A program made the translations under genes and the position numbers. Shown here piece by piece: positions 1 through 7,308 of a stretch of 64,000 bases of DNA. The notes under the pieces were generated by a model. It saw only the letters and a list, made by a program, of their open reading frames with translations, had not been told where the DNA came from and made no database searches. This stretch comes from CAG-103 sp905215475 (GTDB taxonomy: Bacteria; Bacillota; Clostridia; Oscillospirales; Oscillospiraceae), in NCBI GenBank assembly GCA_905215475.1, contig CAJMPW010000003.1, positions 179,553-243,552 on the forward strand. Reading direction: 5' to 3'. Numbering within the stretch: the first letter of the stretch is position 1; the number at the start of each line of letters is the position of its first letter.

Positions 1-815
1 ACAAGCGGCTCTGGACGCCGTTCATCACGGCCGTCAAGCAGTATGACCTCATCGCGCCCGGCGACCGCATCGCCGCGTGCATCTCCGGAGGCAAGGACTC
101 CATGCTCATGGCCAAGCTCCTGCAGCTGCTGCAGCGCCACAGCGACGTGCCGTTCGAGGTCGTCTATCTTGTCATGGACCCCGGCTACAACGCCGTCAAC
201 CGCCAGAAAATCGAGCAGAACGCAGCGCTGCTGCACATCCCGATCACAGTCTTCTCCTCGGACATTTTCGAGGTCACGAGCAGCGTTGACCAGTCGCCGT
301 GTTACCTCTGCGCGCGGATGCGCCGCGGCTATCTCTACAGCAAGGCGCGCGAGCTCGGCTGCAACAAGATCGCCCTCGGCCACCACTTCAGCGATGTGGT
401 CGAGACGACCGTCATGAGTATGTTCTACGGCTCGCAGCTGCAGGCCATGCCGCCGAAGCTGCGCAGCCGCAATTTCCCGGGCATGGAGCTCATCCGCCCC
501 ATGTACTGCATCCACGAGGACGACATCATCGCCTGGCAGCACCACAACGGTCTGGAATTCATCCAGTGCGCCTGCCGCTTTACCGAGCGCGCAGCCGAGA
601 CCAGCAACGACGGCAGCAGCTCCAAGCGGCAGGAGGTCAAGCTGCTGCTGCGCGAGCTGCGGCGGACGAATCCGGGCGTGGAAAAGAGCATTTTCCGCAG
701 CATCCATGCAGTCTGTCTCGACACCATGGTCGGCTACAAGACCGGCGGCGTGGAGCACACATTTGCCGACTGCTACCGGGAGCGCGGCGAGATGACACAG
801 GAGGACGAGACATGA
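1..815 (+). CDS. TtcA-like tRNA 2-thiocytidine biosynthesis protein (PP-loop ATPase), 5' truncated
   Basis: The frame is open from base 3, so the gene begins before the window. About 13 residues before the first in-window ATG (102) sits the PP-loop motif SGGKDS, which binds ATP and adenylates the target base in the N-type ATP pyrophosphatase fold. A CYLC pair (CxxC) and a later CAC match the cysteines that TtcA proteins use for a [4Fe-4S] cluster. The family thiolates cytidine 32 in tRNA. The 3' end overlaps the next gene as ATGA, so the two are translationally coupled. TtcA-like is well supported; the exact tRNA position modified is inferred from family. Confidence 0.85.
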   Translation, partial: KRLWTPFITAVKQYDLIAPGDRIAACISGGKDSMLMAKLLQLLQRHSDVPFEVVYLVMDPGYNAVNRQKIEQNAALLHIPITVFSSDIFEVTSSVDQSPCYLCARMRRGYLYSKARELGCNKIALGHHFSDVVETTVMSMFYGSQLQAMPPKLRSRNFPGMELIRPMYCIHEDDIIAWQHHNGLEFIQCACRFTERAAETSNDGSSSKRQEVKLLLRELRRTNPGVEKSIFRSIHAVCLDTMVGYKTGGVEHTFADCYRERGEMTQEDET

Positions 816-1348
816 ACATAGAACGGATGCAGCCGGCGGACTTTGACGCGGTCTACCGTCTGCTGACACAGAGCTTTCCGGCGACGGAGCGGCGCGGCGC
901 GGCCGGACAGCGCGCACTGTTTTCCGACAGCGCATACCGCGTTGACATCCTGCGCGCGCCGGACGGAGGCGTGCAGGCGCTCATCGCGTCGTGGGATTTT
1001 GACGACTTTGTCTTTCTCGAGCATTTTGCCGTCGATCCCGCCTGCCGCAACGGCGGTATCGGCGGGCAGATGCTCGATGCGATGCTGGCGCGCTGCGGCA
1101 AGCGTGCCTGTCTGGAGGCCGAGCTGCCGGAGACGGAGCTGGCGGCGCGGCGCATCGGCTTTTACGAGCGGCACGGCTTCACGGTCAATGCGGATTATGC
1201 CTACTTCCAGCCGGCGCTCGTGCCGGGCGGCGACCCGCTGCCGATGCACCTGCTCACGACCGGCGGCGCACGCACAAGCGCCGAGCTGCGCACGATGGAG
1301 ACGCTCGTGCACACGCGCGTGTACGGGCAAACGCCCGCAGCGGAGTAA
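812..1348 (+). CDS. GNAT family N-acetyltransferase
   Basis: This 178-residue protein has the GNAT arrangement. The hydrophobic strand FVFLEHFAVDP is followed by CRNGGIGGQML, which fits the acetyl-CoA pyrophosphate loop (R/Q-x-x-G-x-G/A). A C-terminal FYERHGF is the usual strand and helix before motif B. It starts inside the stop codon of the TtcA-like gene (ATGA overlap) and ends at a strong terminator. The substrate cannot be told from sequence. The region after about residue 130 is a short extension of unknown use. Confidence 0.85.
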   Translation: MNIERMQPADFDAVYRLLTQSFPATERRGAAGQRALFSDSAYRVDILRAPDGGVQALIASWDFDDFVFLEHFAVDPACRNGGIGGQMLDAMLARCGKRACLEAELPETELAARRIGFYERHGFTVNADYAYFQPALVPGGDPLPMHLLTTGGARTSAELRTMETLVHTRVYGQTPAAE

Positions 1349-1357
1349 TAAAGGAAC

Positions 1358-1400
1358 AAGCGCCCGAAGCTGCACTTACACGCAGCTTCGGGCGCTTTTG
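1358..1400 (+). terminator. Bidirectional intrinsic terminator
   Basis: A 16-bp perfect stem (1358-1373 with 1382-1397) closes an 8-base loop and runs into a T tract on the plus strand. It lies between the convergent acetyltransferase and SWIM genes and can serve both. Confidence 0.9.
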
Positions 1401-1402
1401 CG

Positions 1403-2218
1403 TTATGTCAGCGTGATGCAGCCGCCTGCGCTGGCGTTCATTGCAAAGTGGGAAAAGACGCTCTTGCTCACGGCGGCGAACCGGTCGCTCGCAGCAAACG
1501 CCTCCTCGTGCTCCTCGCGGAGGAAATCGACCGTCTCGCGCAGCTGCAGCAGCAGCGCCGCACCGTGCTTGCATAGCCCCGTCTCATAACAGGTGCACAT
1601 GAGCGCGCTGACCGTGCCGCCCGTGTAGGTGAACGTGAGCTCATACGGCACAGTGCCCTGCACGATGGCGTGCCCCTGTGTGCCGTCGACCGACAGGTAA
1701 ACCACCCGCCCCTCGGCATAACAGGCGTGTCCCTTGCCGGCGGTCTCGCCCGGCAGGGGCATCTGATCGAGAAAGTCCAGCGTGTACGTCGGTCCGGGAC
1801 CGTGACCGGTGACAAACTCTCCGTCCGCCTCCGGCGGGAAAAACCAGCTGCGCACCTGCGCATACGGCAGCGCGCCGTGATCGAGCGTGAGCATATGCGA
1901 GCCGAACACGTAAAACGTGCCGCGCACGTTCCTGTCCGCCGCGCCGATCACGCGCTCATAATCGGCGAGCCGGATGCGGAAATTGTAGTCCACCGCCGCC
2001 ACGCGCCCCAAAAGCCCCGCAAGCTTGCCGCTGACGTAGACGACGTCGCCCTTGTGCAGGTCAAAGCGGTCGTTATAGTAGCTGTAAGCGCGGTCGCGCT
2101 CGGGAAAGTACACGCGCACGACCGACGGCACGGCCGCCGTCTCCGGCTGCGCGGCCGGGGTTGGAGACGCCGCCTCGGGCGCTTTGGGCTGCACGCAAAA
2201 ACCGATCGGATGCTTCAT
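1403..2218 (-). CDS. SWIM zinc-finger domain protein
   Basis: This is a 271-residue protein of unknown job. Near residues 205-220 it has CTCYETGLCKH, a C-x-C-x(n)-C-x-H pattern that defines the SWIM zinc finger, a DNA or protein binding module. The N-terminal 35 residues are rich in Pro and Ala and probably disordered. The middle (residues 40-200) holds beta-rich sequence I do not recognise. The start at 2218 is preceded by a GAGGAGGGG ribosome-binding site. It is a single-gene unit, convergent with the acetyltransferase gene. Confidence 0.7.
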   Translation of the reverse strand: MKHPIGFCVQPKAPEAASPTPAAQPETAAVPSVVRVYFPERDRAYSYYNDRFDLHKGDVVYVSGKLAGLLGRVAAVDYNFRIRLADYERVIGAADRNVRGTFYVFGSHMLTLDHGALPYAQVRSWFFPPEADGEFVTGHGPGPTYTLDFLDQMPLPGETAGKGHACYAEGRVVYLSVDGTQGHAIVQGTVPYELTFTYTGGTVSALMCTCYETGLCKHGAALLLQLRETVDFLREEHEEAFAASDRFAAVSKSVFSHFAMNASAGGCITLT

Positions 2219-2259
2219 AAAAACCCCTCCTCAAATCAAGACTCCTGTGCTTTGATCTC

Positions 2260-2268
2260 AGAATAGCA
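2260..2268 (-). promoter_or_regulatory. Extended -10 promoter for the SWIM gene
   Basis: On the minus strand TGC-TATTCT lies about 40 bases before the start codon. No good -35 box is seen 17 bases upstream, so it relies on the extended -10 TG. Confidence 0.5.
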
Positions 2269-2391
2269 CAAGAGCTGTCCCATAAACCACCCAGTGCGCC
2301 TGTGTCTCCCACGGATTGCCCCCCGCAGAGTCGCCGCAGCAGCAATGAAACAAAATGCTTCTTCCGGCTGCAAACATGGAATTTTCTGAGA

Positions 2392-2420
2392 TTGCATTTC
2401 GAAAACGCAGATGATAGAAT
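2392..2420 (+). promoter_or_regulatory. Promoter upstream of the kinase remnant and lipoprotein
   Basis: TTGCAT (2392-2397) and TAGAAT (2415-2420) are 17 bases apart. Transcription would start about 2427, immediately before the histidine-kinase remnant, and read through it into the lipoprotein gene. The remaining part of the gap from 2269 to 2391 shows nothing I can name. Confidence 0.6.
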
Positions 2421-2434
2421 GATCAAAATGCAGC

Positions 2435-2560
2435 GGCGAGACCGGCGGCTTTGGCATCGGTCTTGCCATTGCGCGCAGCATCGCCGAGGGGCATCACGGC
2501 ACGATCCGCGCCGAGAGCCCCGACGGCCACACAGTCATATTTACGGCAGAATTGAGGTAA
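2435..2560 (+). pseudogene. 3' remnant of a sensor histidine kinase gene
   Basis: Forty-one codons ending in TAA (2558-2560) encode the very end of a HATPase domain. They include the G2 box GGFGIGLAIARSIAE, then HHGTIRAESPDG and a final beta strand FTAEL. In the same frame there is a stop at 2420-2422 and no start codon between, so the piece cannot be translated on its own. Everything upstream of the G2 box (H box, N box, G1 box) is missing. It lies 8 bases before the lipoprotein start, which suggests that a kinase gene once preceded the lipoprotein and was deleted. Confidence 0.75.
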
Positions 2561-2567
2561 AACTGCG

Positions 2568-2972
2568 ATGAAGCATATGCGTATTCTGATTTTTGTCCTT
2601 GCGCTCGCGCTGCTGTGCGCGGGCTGCGCATCTGGCGGCACGGCGGAGGCAACGCCCGCTCCGGATATGAGCGATCTCCCGCTTGACGGCGGCTACGCCT
2701 ACCTGCGCGTGGAGGTGCTCTCACGCGATAAGGACGCCAAGACGCTGGAGGTGCGTGTGCTCGATTTCGGCGACGCGGACGGCGTGAACGTCGGCGCGAT
2801 CCCGGTGGGCACGCAGGGCACGGCCGACTGCGCCGACCTGCTGACAATGGCCATGATGATCGATTCCGGCGAGTGGATCATCACCTACACAGACCTTGGG
2901 CAGCAGGCGTTCCCGCTGCGGCTGACGTCGATCGAGAACCCGGAGCACTTCGCCGAGCGCGCCGGGAAATAA
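2568..2972 (+). CDS. Small putative lipoprotein
   Basis: The 134-residue product begins with a short basic stretch, a hydrophobic core and the lipobox LCAGC, so it should be lipidated at Cys-18 or so and anchored on the outer face of the membrane. The mature part (about 115 residues) has no family I recognise. The start is preceded by GAGG in the last codons of the kinase remnant. The gene is followed at once by a strong terminator. A link with signalling is only suggested by the remnant upstream. Confidence 0.7.
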   Translation: MKHMRILIFVLALALLCAGCASGGTAEATPAPDMSDLPLDGGYAYLRVEVLSRDKDAKTLEVRVLDFGDADGVNVGAIPVGTQGTADCADLLTMAMMIDSGEWIITYTDLGQQAFPLRLTSIENPEHFAERAGK

Positions 2973-2973
2973 A

Positions 2974-3010
2974 AAAGACCGGCTGAGACGTTGTCTCAGC
3001 CGGTCTTTCG
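2974..3010. terminator. Bidirectional intrinsic terminator
   Basis: A 16-bp perfect stem (2974-2989 with 2993-3008) with a 3-base loop begins in A residues and ends in T residues. It separates the convergent lipoprotein and corA genes. Confidence 0.9.
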
Positions 3011-3012
3011 TA

Positions 3013-3930
3013 TTACCAGAATTTCTTTCGCTTGCACACCCACAGGCTGATGCCCACGATCACGATGCTCACGACGACGATGACCGGGTAGCCGTACTTC
3101 CACGTCAGCTCCGGCATACCGGCAAAGTTCATACCGTACCAGCCGACGAGCAGCGTCAGCGGCAGAAAAATGGTCGTCACGATCGTCAGGATCTGCATGA
3201 TGCGGTTTTGCCGGATGTCGATCTCCGCCTGGAAGAGGCTCTGCACCTGCGTGCACGATTCGCGCAGCAGCTGCGATTCCTCGCGCAGACGGATCACCCG
3301 GTCCTCGAACATACGAAACAGCAGCTGCTCGCCGTCGGAGAAGAAGCCGTTTTCGTTCTCACGCAGCTCACAGGCCACGTCGTCAAGCTGCGAGTAGTAG
3401 CGAAACCAGGCGCTGGTCTCCTTGCGCAGCGCAGTCATCGGCGCGGAAAAGCCGTCGAGCTCGTCCGCCAGCACCCGATCCTCGAGCGCCTCGATGCGAT
3501 CCTCGAGCTTTTCGAGCCGGTGCAGGTCGCGGGCGATGAGCTGCTCAAAAAAGTCGTAGAGAAACCGGCCGACGCTGCCGTCTGTCCAGCGCTTTTCCCG
3601 GGCGATGCGGCGCAGCACCCCCTGCAGCGCATTCTCATCGTCCACGAGCACGACGCGCGCCGCCGTGATGAGATAGCCGCAGGCGAGCGGCCTGCCGTCC
3701 TTGCCCTGATACGGCAGCACGAGTGTGCCGGACAGGCAGTCCGAATGCACCTCGGCCTTGCACACGCGCGCATCGCGCGCCGGCGGCGTGTGGTGCAGCG
3801 TCTGCTCCAGTCCCGACAGCGGCGGCTGGTGCGAGAGCTCGTCGGAGCTCAGCAGCACAACGGCGGGCTGCTCTGGCGCAGGCTGCCGCTCCTGCTGCGT
3901 GAGTGTCTGCCCGATGGTATACCAATACAA
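3013..3930 (-). CDS. corA: CorA family divalent metal ion transporter
   Basis: This 305-residue protein has the CorA layout: a soluble N-terminal domain rich in long charged helices, then two C-terminal membrane helices. The signature YGMNF closes the first membrane helix, and a basic CKRKKFW tail ends the protein. CorA pentamers carry Mg2+ or Co2+ across the membrane. The frame stays open upstream, but the best start is a TTG at 3930, because GAGGAGGGG lies 6-7 bases before it and a TACAAT -10 element lies further upstream. Downstream it converges on the lipoprotein terminator. Confidence 0.85.
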   Translation of the reverse strand: MYWYTIGQTLTQQERQPAPEQPAVVLLSSDELSHQPPLSGLEQTLHHTPPARDARVCKAEVHSDCLSGTLVLPYQGKDGRPLACGYLITAARVVLVDDENALQGVLRRIAREKRWTDGSVGRFLYDFFEQLIARDLHRLEKLEDRIEALEDRVLADELDGFSAPMTALRKETSAWFRYYSQLDDVACELRENENGFFSDGEQLLFRMFEDRVIRLREESQLLRESCTQVQSLFQAEIDIRQNRIMQILTIVTTIFLPLTLLVGWYGMNFAGMPELTWKYGYPVIVVVSIVIVGISLWVCKRKKFW

Positions 3931-3966
3931 AAGAGACCCCTCCTCTGAAAATGCGGTGTTGCTTTT

Positions 3967-3995
3967 ATTGTAGCACGCCGCGCGCGCACGCACAA
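3967..3995 (-). promoter_or_regulatory. corA promoter
   Basis: On the minus strand TTGTGC (3990-3995) and TGC-TACAAT (TACAAT at 3967-3972) are spaced 17 bases. It is back to back with the promoter of the EFR1 gene. Confidence 0.55.
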
Positions 3996-4023
3996 CGTGC
4001 GGCTGGAATTTTCCACACAGATG

Positions 4024-4032
4024 TGCTATACT
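4024..4032 (+). promoter_or_regulatory. Extended -10 promoter for the EFR1 gene
   Basis: TGC-TATACT (TATACT at 4027-4032) lies about 30 bases before the start codon. The -35 region is poor, as in several other promoters of this window. Confidence 0.55.
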
Positions 4033-4062
4033 GAGCAAAATCAAACGTTTGGGGGAAACCGC

Positions 4063-4815
4063 ATGATCGTCTATTATACCGGCACGGGCAACAGCCGCTA
4101 TGTCGCCCAGCGCTTCGCCGCCGCGCTCGGCGACGATCTGATCACCGCGAATGCATACATCAAAAACGACACGCCCGCCGCGCTGCACTCCGACCGCCCG
4201 TGGGTGTTCGTCTCGCCGACCTACGGCTGGCAGATCCCGCATATCTTTGCCGGTTTTCTGCGCCGCGGCAGCTTTACCGGCAGCCGGGAGGCCTACTTTG
4301 TCATGACCTGCGGCAGTGAGATCGGCAACGCCGGCAGCCGCATCAGCGCGCTGTGCGCGGACATCGGGCTCGATTATCAGGGCGTGCTGGAGGTCGTGAT
4401 GCCGGAAAACTACGTCGCCATGTTCTACGTGCCGGGGGCGGAGGAGTCTGAGCAGATCATCGCAGCGGCGCAGCCGTCGATCGACCGCGGCATTGCCTGC
4501 GTGCAGCGCGGCGATCCGTTCCCCGCGCCGAAGGTCAGCCTCATCGACCGGTTCAAGACCCATCCGGTGAACGGCATCTTCTACAAGTTCTTCGTCAAGT
4601 CCGGTCCATTCACAGTCTCGGACGCGTGCATCGGCTGTGGAAAGTGTGCGCTGAGCTGCCCGGTCAACGGCATCGACATCGTCGAGCGAAAGCCGCACTG
4701 GAACGGCGCGTGCACGCACTGCATGGCCTGCATCTGCGGCTGCCCGGTCAACGCCATCGAGTACGGGCGCAAGAGTCTCGGCAAGCCGCGCTATCAGTGC
4801 GCGGAGTATAAATAA
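4063..4815 (+). CDS. EFR1-family flavodoxin/ferrodoxin (flavodoxin plus two 4Fe-4S clusters)
   Basis: Residues 1-170 are a flavodoxin-like FMN domain opening with YYTGTGNSRYVA, a phosphate-binding loop. The C-terminal part has two 4Fe-4S motifs, CIGCGKCALSCP and CTHCMACICGCP, as in bacterial ferredoxins. Proteins of this layout (EFR1 family) shuttle electrons in the cytoplasm of anaerobes; the partner is unknown. The start at 4063 is chosen because GGGGG lies 8 bases upstream and the flavin loop follows directly. The 250-residue length is typical. Confidence 0.88.
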   Translation: MIVYYTGTGNSRYVAQRFAAALGDDLITANAYIKNDTPAALHSDRPWVFVSPTYGWQIPHIFAGFLRRGSFTGSREAYFVMTCGSEIGNAGSRISALCADIGLDYQGVLEVVMPENYVAMFYVPGAEESEQIIAAAQPSIDRGIACVQRGDPFPAPKVSLIDRFKTHPVNGIFYKFFVKSGPFTVSDACIGCGKCALSCPVNGIDIVERKPHWNGACTHCMACICGCPVNAIEYGRKSLGKPRYQCAEYK

Positions 4816-4819
4816 GCCC

Positions 4820-4857
4820 AAAGCCTCGCACCGAACCGGTGCGAGGCTTTGGTTTTT
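4820..4857. terminator. Bidirectional intrinsic terminator
   Basis: A 14-bp stem (4820-4833 with 4837-4850) is followed by GGTTTTTT. It separates the convergent EFR1 and lipoprotein genes. Confidence 0.88.
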
Positions 4858-4864
4858 TATCCGT

Positions 4865-5410
4865 TCAAGCGTCCTTGTGCGTGATGTTCAGGCCGCGTTC
4901 GCCGACCTCCACACTGCCGTCCTTGAGTGAGATGAAGGGGGAAAACTCCACCTTCTCCCCGTCGGAGGTCGTGATCTCGACCGTCACATCCGGGAAAATA
5001 TCGCTGACGTTGCAGCCGATCACAAACGCGCTGCCGTCCGGCTGCTCATAAAAGATCGAGCTGGTCTGCGTGAGCATATCGTTCTGGAACAGGCGCACGG
5101 TCGCATTCGGATCGCGCGGGATGATGAGATAGAAATCCCCGTCCGAGATGTGGTGCACCGGCAGCTCCCGACCACCGAAATACGTCTGGCGGTAATAGTC
5201 GAGCTCCGTCGGCTCCTGATAGCCGAGATAGGCCACGGCGTAGAGCTGCCCGTCCTCATACGGCAGGGTGCTCAGCGGATCGGGCGTCGGCGTGGCCGCC
5301 GCCTGCTCGGGAGTCGGCGTCGGTGCGGGCGTGTCCGTGCCGCAGCCGGTGAGCAGCAGCGCACACAGCGCGAGGAGCACGAGGGTCAAACGGAACACTC
5401 TTTTTTTCAT
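4865..5410 (-). CDS. Putative lipoprotein
   Basis: The 181-residue product has a basic N-terminus, a hydrophobic core and the lipobox LLTGC (Cys about 23). A TP-rich linker (PAPTPTPEQ and ATPTPDP) of about 25 residues follows, then a globular domain of about 130 residues that I do not recognise. Such linkers are common in clostridial surface lipoproteins. AAAGGA precedes the start. The 236-base gap between this gene and the flavodoxin gene contains the flavodoxin promoter and nothing else that I can name. Confidence 0.7.
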   Translation of the reverse strand: MKKRVFRLTLVLLALCALLLTGCGTDTPAPTPTPEQAAATPTPDPLSTLPYEDGQLYAVAYLGYQEPTELDYYRQTYFGGRELPVHHISDGDFYLIIPRDPNATVRLFQNDMLTQTSSIFYEQPDGSAFVIGCNVSDIFPDVTVEITTSDGEKVEFSPFISLKDGSVEVGERGLNITHKDA

Positions 5411-5587
5411 GAGTCGCCATCCTTTCCTGATTGGATTCGTGGTTTCAGGATATAGGTTTCATTCAGCGCGGTCACTGCACGCCAAACAGCGCACACACCC
5501 GCGCCTGTGTCCATCATGGTATCAGATTCCATCTTGCTCGTCAAGACGCGAAGCTGCGCACATTTTCACGCGCTGCGCGCCGGTTTG

Positions 5588-5596
5588 TGTTATACT
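5588..5596 (+). promoter_or_regulatory. Extended -10 promoter for the flavodoxin gene
   Basis: TGT-TATACT (TATACT at 5591-5596) lies about 50 bases before the start codon. No convincing -35 box is present. Confidence 0.5.
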
Positions 5597-5646
5597 ATCC
5601 GCAGAAGCAGCACGACCGCAACGACAACGACAAAGGAGGCAAGGAT

Positions 5647-6123
5647 ATGCGTTCTCTCATTCTTTACTACACCTACCACGGCAACACGCAGCGCATCGCC
5701 GAGCGCATCCACGCGGCCATCGGCGGCGACATTGCGCGCATCGACACCGTCGAGCCCTACACCGGCGACTATGACGACGTGGTCGCGCAGGGCGAGCGCG
5801 AGGTCAAGCGGGGCTATCTGCCGCCGCTCAAGCCGGTGGACATCGACCTCGACCGCTATGACACGCTCGTGCTCGGCACACCCGTCTGGTGGTACACCTG
5901 CTCGCCCGCCATGCGCGCCTTTCTGACCGCGCACGACCTCAGCGGCAAGACCATCTACCCCTTTGCCACGAACGGCGGCTGGCTCGGCCGCTCGATCCGG
6001 GATATGCGGGCGCTGTGCCCGGGCGCGGCGTTCCGTCCGGGGCTGGACGTGCACTTTGACGATACGACGCAGCGCACGCCGGACGCGGACGTGAACCGCT
6101 GGATCGCCGCGATACACGACTGA
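5647..6123 (+). CDS. Flavodoxin family protein
   Basis: The 158-residue protein is a single flavodoxin-like domain. It opens with ILYYTYHGNTQRIAERI, the FMN phosphate-binding loop, and has LGTPVWWYT and FATNGGW for the loops that flank the isoalloxazine ring. It lacks iron-sulfur motifs, unlike the EFR1 gene nearby. It probably serves as an electron carrier or a small flavin-dependent reductase. AAAGGAGG lies 8 bases before the start at 5647. Confidence 0.88.
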   Translation: MRSLILYYTYHGNTQRIAERIHAAIGGDIARIDTVEPYTGDYDDVVAQGEREVKRGYLPPLKPVDIDLDRYDTLVLGTPVWWYTCSPAMRAFLTAHDLSGKTIYPFATNGGWLGRSIRDMRALCPGAAFRPGLDVHFDDTTQRTPDADVNRWIAAIHD

Positions 6124-6176
6124 GGAGATCTTTGCGGGTTCTCAATCCCCGCCGCGCGCAAAGTGCTTCTATTTGC

Positions 6177-6205
6177 TTGTATTTTATCCAGAAATGTGCT
6201 ATCTT
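6177..6205 (+). promoter_or_regulatory. Promoter for the 60-residue ORF
   Basis: TTGTAT (6177-6182), a 17-base spacer and TGC-TATCTT (6200-6205) form a good promoter with an extended -10. It supports the small gene downstream as real. Confidence 0.6.
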
Positions 6206-6268
6206 TTTGTAAGCGGCCGATGAGCGTCACCGTGCGCGTCGCGCCGCAGACAGAAAGGATGGAGCGAG

Positions 6269-6451
6269 ATGGAGTCTGAAATGCTTGAAGCGCTGCGCCG
6301 CTACATTCAGGATTACGGCTGGAACTGGGGCATTGTACACAGCCTCATCAACCGCAAATTCGGCACGGACTACACGCTCGAGGAGCTGCAGTACTTCTAT
6401 ATGCGCCGCGCCTGGCCGCAGCCGGGCAAAGCGCGCACCGTTTTCAAATGA
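6269..6451 (+). CDS. Small conserved-looking hypothetical protein
   Basis: The 60-residue product is soluble, rich in aromatic residues (YGWNWG, YFYMRRAW) and has no signal peptide or membrane segment. A GGAG site lies 5 bases before the start, a promoter is at 6177-6205 and a strong terminator begins 10 bases after the stop, so it is a complete transcription unit. I do not recognise its family. Confidence 0.6.
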   Translation: MESEMLEALRRYIQDYGWNWGIVHSLINRKFGTDYTLEELQYFYMRRAWPQPGKARTVFK

Positions 6452-6461
6452 ACCCATGGTC

Positions 6462-6506
6462 AAAGCACCCGGCTCGCGGCAAAGGCCGCGAGCCGGGTGC
6501 TTTTTC
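6462..6506. terminator. Bidirectional intrinsic terminator
   Basis: A 19-bp perfect stem (6462-6480 with 6485-6503) with a 4-base loop runs into TTTTT. It lies between the convergent small genes. Confidence 0.92.
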
Positions 6507-6843
6507 AGCGCGGGAGCTCTCCGGGCTGTACTCTGCCAAGATGCTCCAAACGGCGTATGATCGCAATGCGGGAACGCTGAAAATGCGTCCTGAGCGCCTC
6601 CACATCGCTGCCCGCGTCATACATTTGCAGCAGGTTCTGGTCATCCGCCTCCGTCCACGGCTTCCCCGCATTGGGCGGCGACGAGTGCTTTCGCTTGCCG
6701 GATGTGTGCCACAGCACACAGTGCAGTGCGCGGATGATCTCCGGCTGATTGCAGACGCTGTCGGACGGCAAGCACTCCCCTGTCAGCGGATCGACGCCAT
6801 CTGCCAGCTCAGTCAACAGTGCCCTCGCGCGTGCAAGTTCCAT
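6505..6843 (-). CDS. Hypothetical protein with a C-terminal helix-turn-helix-like segment
   Basis: This 112-residue protein has an N-terminal half with GVDPLTGECLP and PEIIRALH. Its C-terminal half, roughly residues 65-110, opens with GKPWTEADDQNLLQMYDAG and reads like a Myb/SANT-type or homeodomain-like three-helix unit, ending IAIIRRLEHLG. The start at 6843 is chosen over one slightly upstream because AAAGGAG lies 7 bases before it. A DNA-binding role is inference. It is a single-gene unit. Confidence 0.6.
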   Translation of the reverse strand: MELARARALLTELADGVDPLTGECLPSDSVCNQPEIIRALHCVLWHTSGKRKHSSPPNAGKPWTEADDQNLLQMYDAGSDVEALRTHFQRSRIAIIRRLEHLGRVQPGELPR

Positions 6844-6983
6844 TCTTCTGCTCCTTTCCACATATTTCGTAGTTCGTGCTATGGTCTCATATTACCAGAA
6901 CCTCAGTCCCATAAGCAGGACAGTGTGAGGGCTTCCGCAGCCGATGAAACAATCCCGGACGGCAGCGGGCAAGGCATACAAAA

Positions 6984-7040
6984 CGCCGGGCGCTGCGATG
7001 CAGCACCCGGCGAAACGATTTGTTGACACGTTTTGTTGAC
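6984..7040. other. Hairpin plus paired TGTTGAC repeats near tRNA-Ala
   Basis: A 12-bp stem with one mismatch (6984-6996 with 7000-7012) is followed by two copies of TTTGTTGAC (7019-7027 and 7032-7040), 13 bases apart. The repeats lie 70-90 bases beyond the 3' end of tRNA-Ala. The rest of the 6862-7074 gap shows nothing I can name. Confidence 0.4.
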
Positions 7041-7074
7041 GCTTTCGATTTTCAGCCAAAAATGCAGAAAAAGA

Positions 7075-7108
7075 AAAAATCCTGCGTCCTCACGGATGCA
7101 GGATTTTT
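7075..7108 (-). terminator. Terminator of tRNA-Ala
   Basis: An inverted repeat with AAAAATCCTGC on one side and GCAGGATTTTT on the other lies directly downstream of the tRNA on the minus strand and ends in a T run. Confidence 0.85.
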
Positions 7109-7110
7109 CG

Positions 7111-7186
<76 letters not shown>

Positions 7187-7199
7187 ACAGGCAAGGTGT

Positions 7200-7228
7200 A
7201 TCTTATCAGAAAACAGCACGAATGTCAA
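7200..7228 (-). promoter_or_regulatory. tRNA-Ala promoter
   Basis: TTGACA (7223-7228 on the minus strand) and TAAGAT (7200-7205) are 17 bases apart, and the tRNA begins 14 bases downstream. Confidence 0.75.
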
Positions 7229-7249
7229 GAACGTTTTTTCGTTTCTGCG

Positions 7250-7286
7250 AAAAAAATCTGCGCAGCGGTTTTACCCCCTGCGCAGA
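7250..7286 (-). terminator. Terminator of the DUF512-der-plsY-suf operon
   Basis: A 9-bp stem (7257-7265 with 7278-7286) is followed on the minus strand by seven T residues. It lies after the SGNH esterase gene. Confidence 0.8.
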
Positions 7287-7308
7287 CCGGTTTTTTCGTC
7301 TGCCGCGC

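Noticed and set aside
3931..4821. Possible N-terminal extension of CorA to 602 residues
   Set aside because: The extension overlaps the EFR1 gene on the opposite strand; the TTG at 3930 has a good ribosome-binding site and the remaining length fits CorA.
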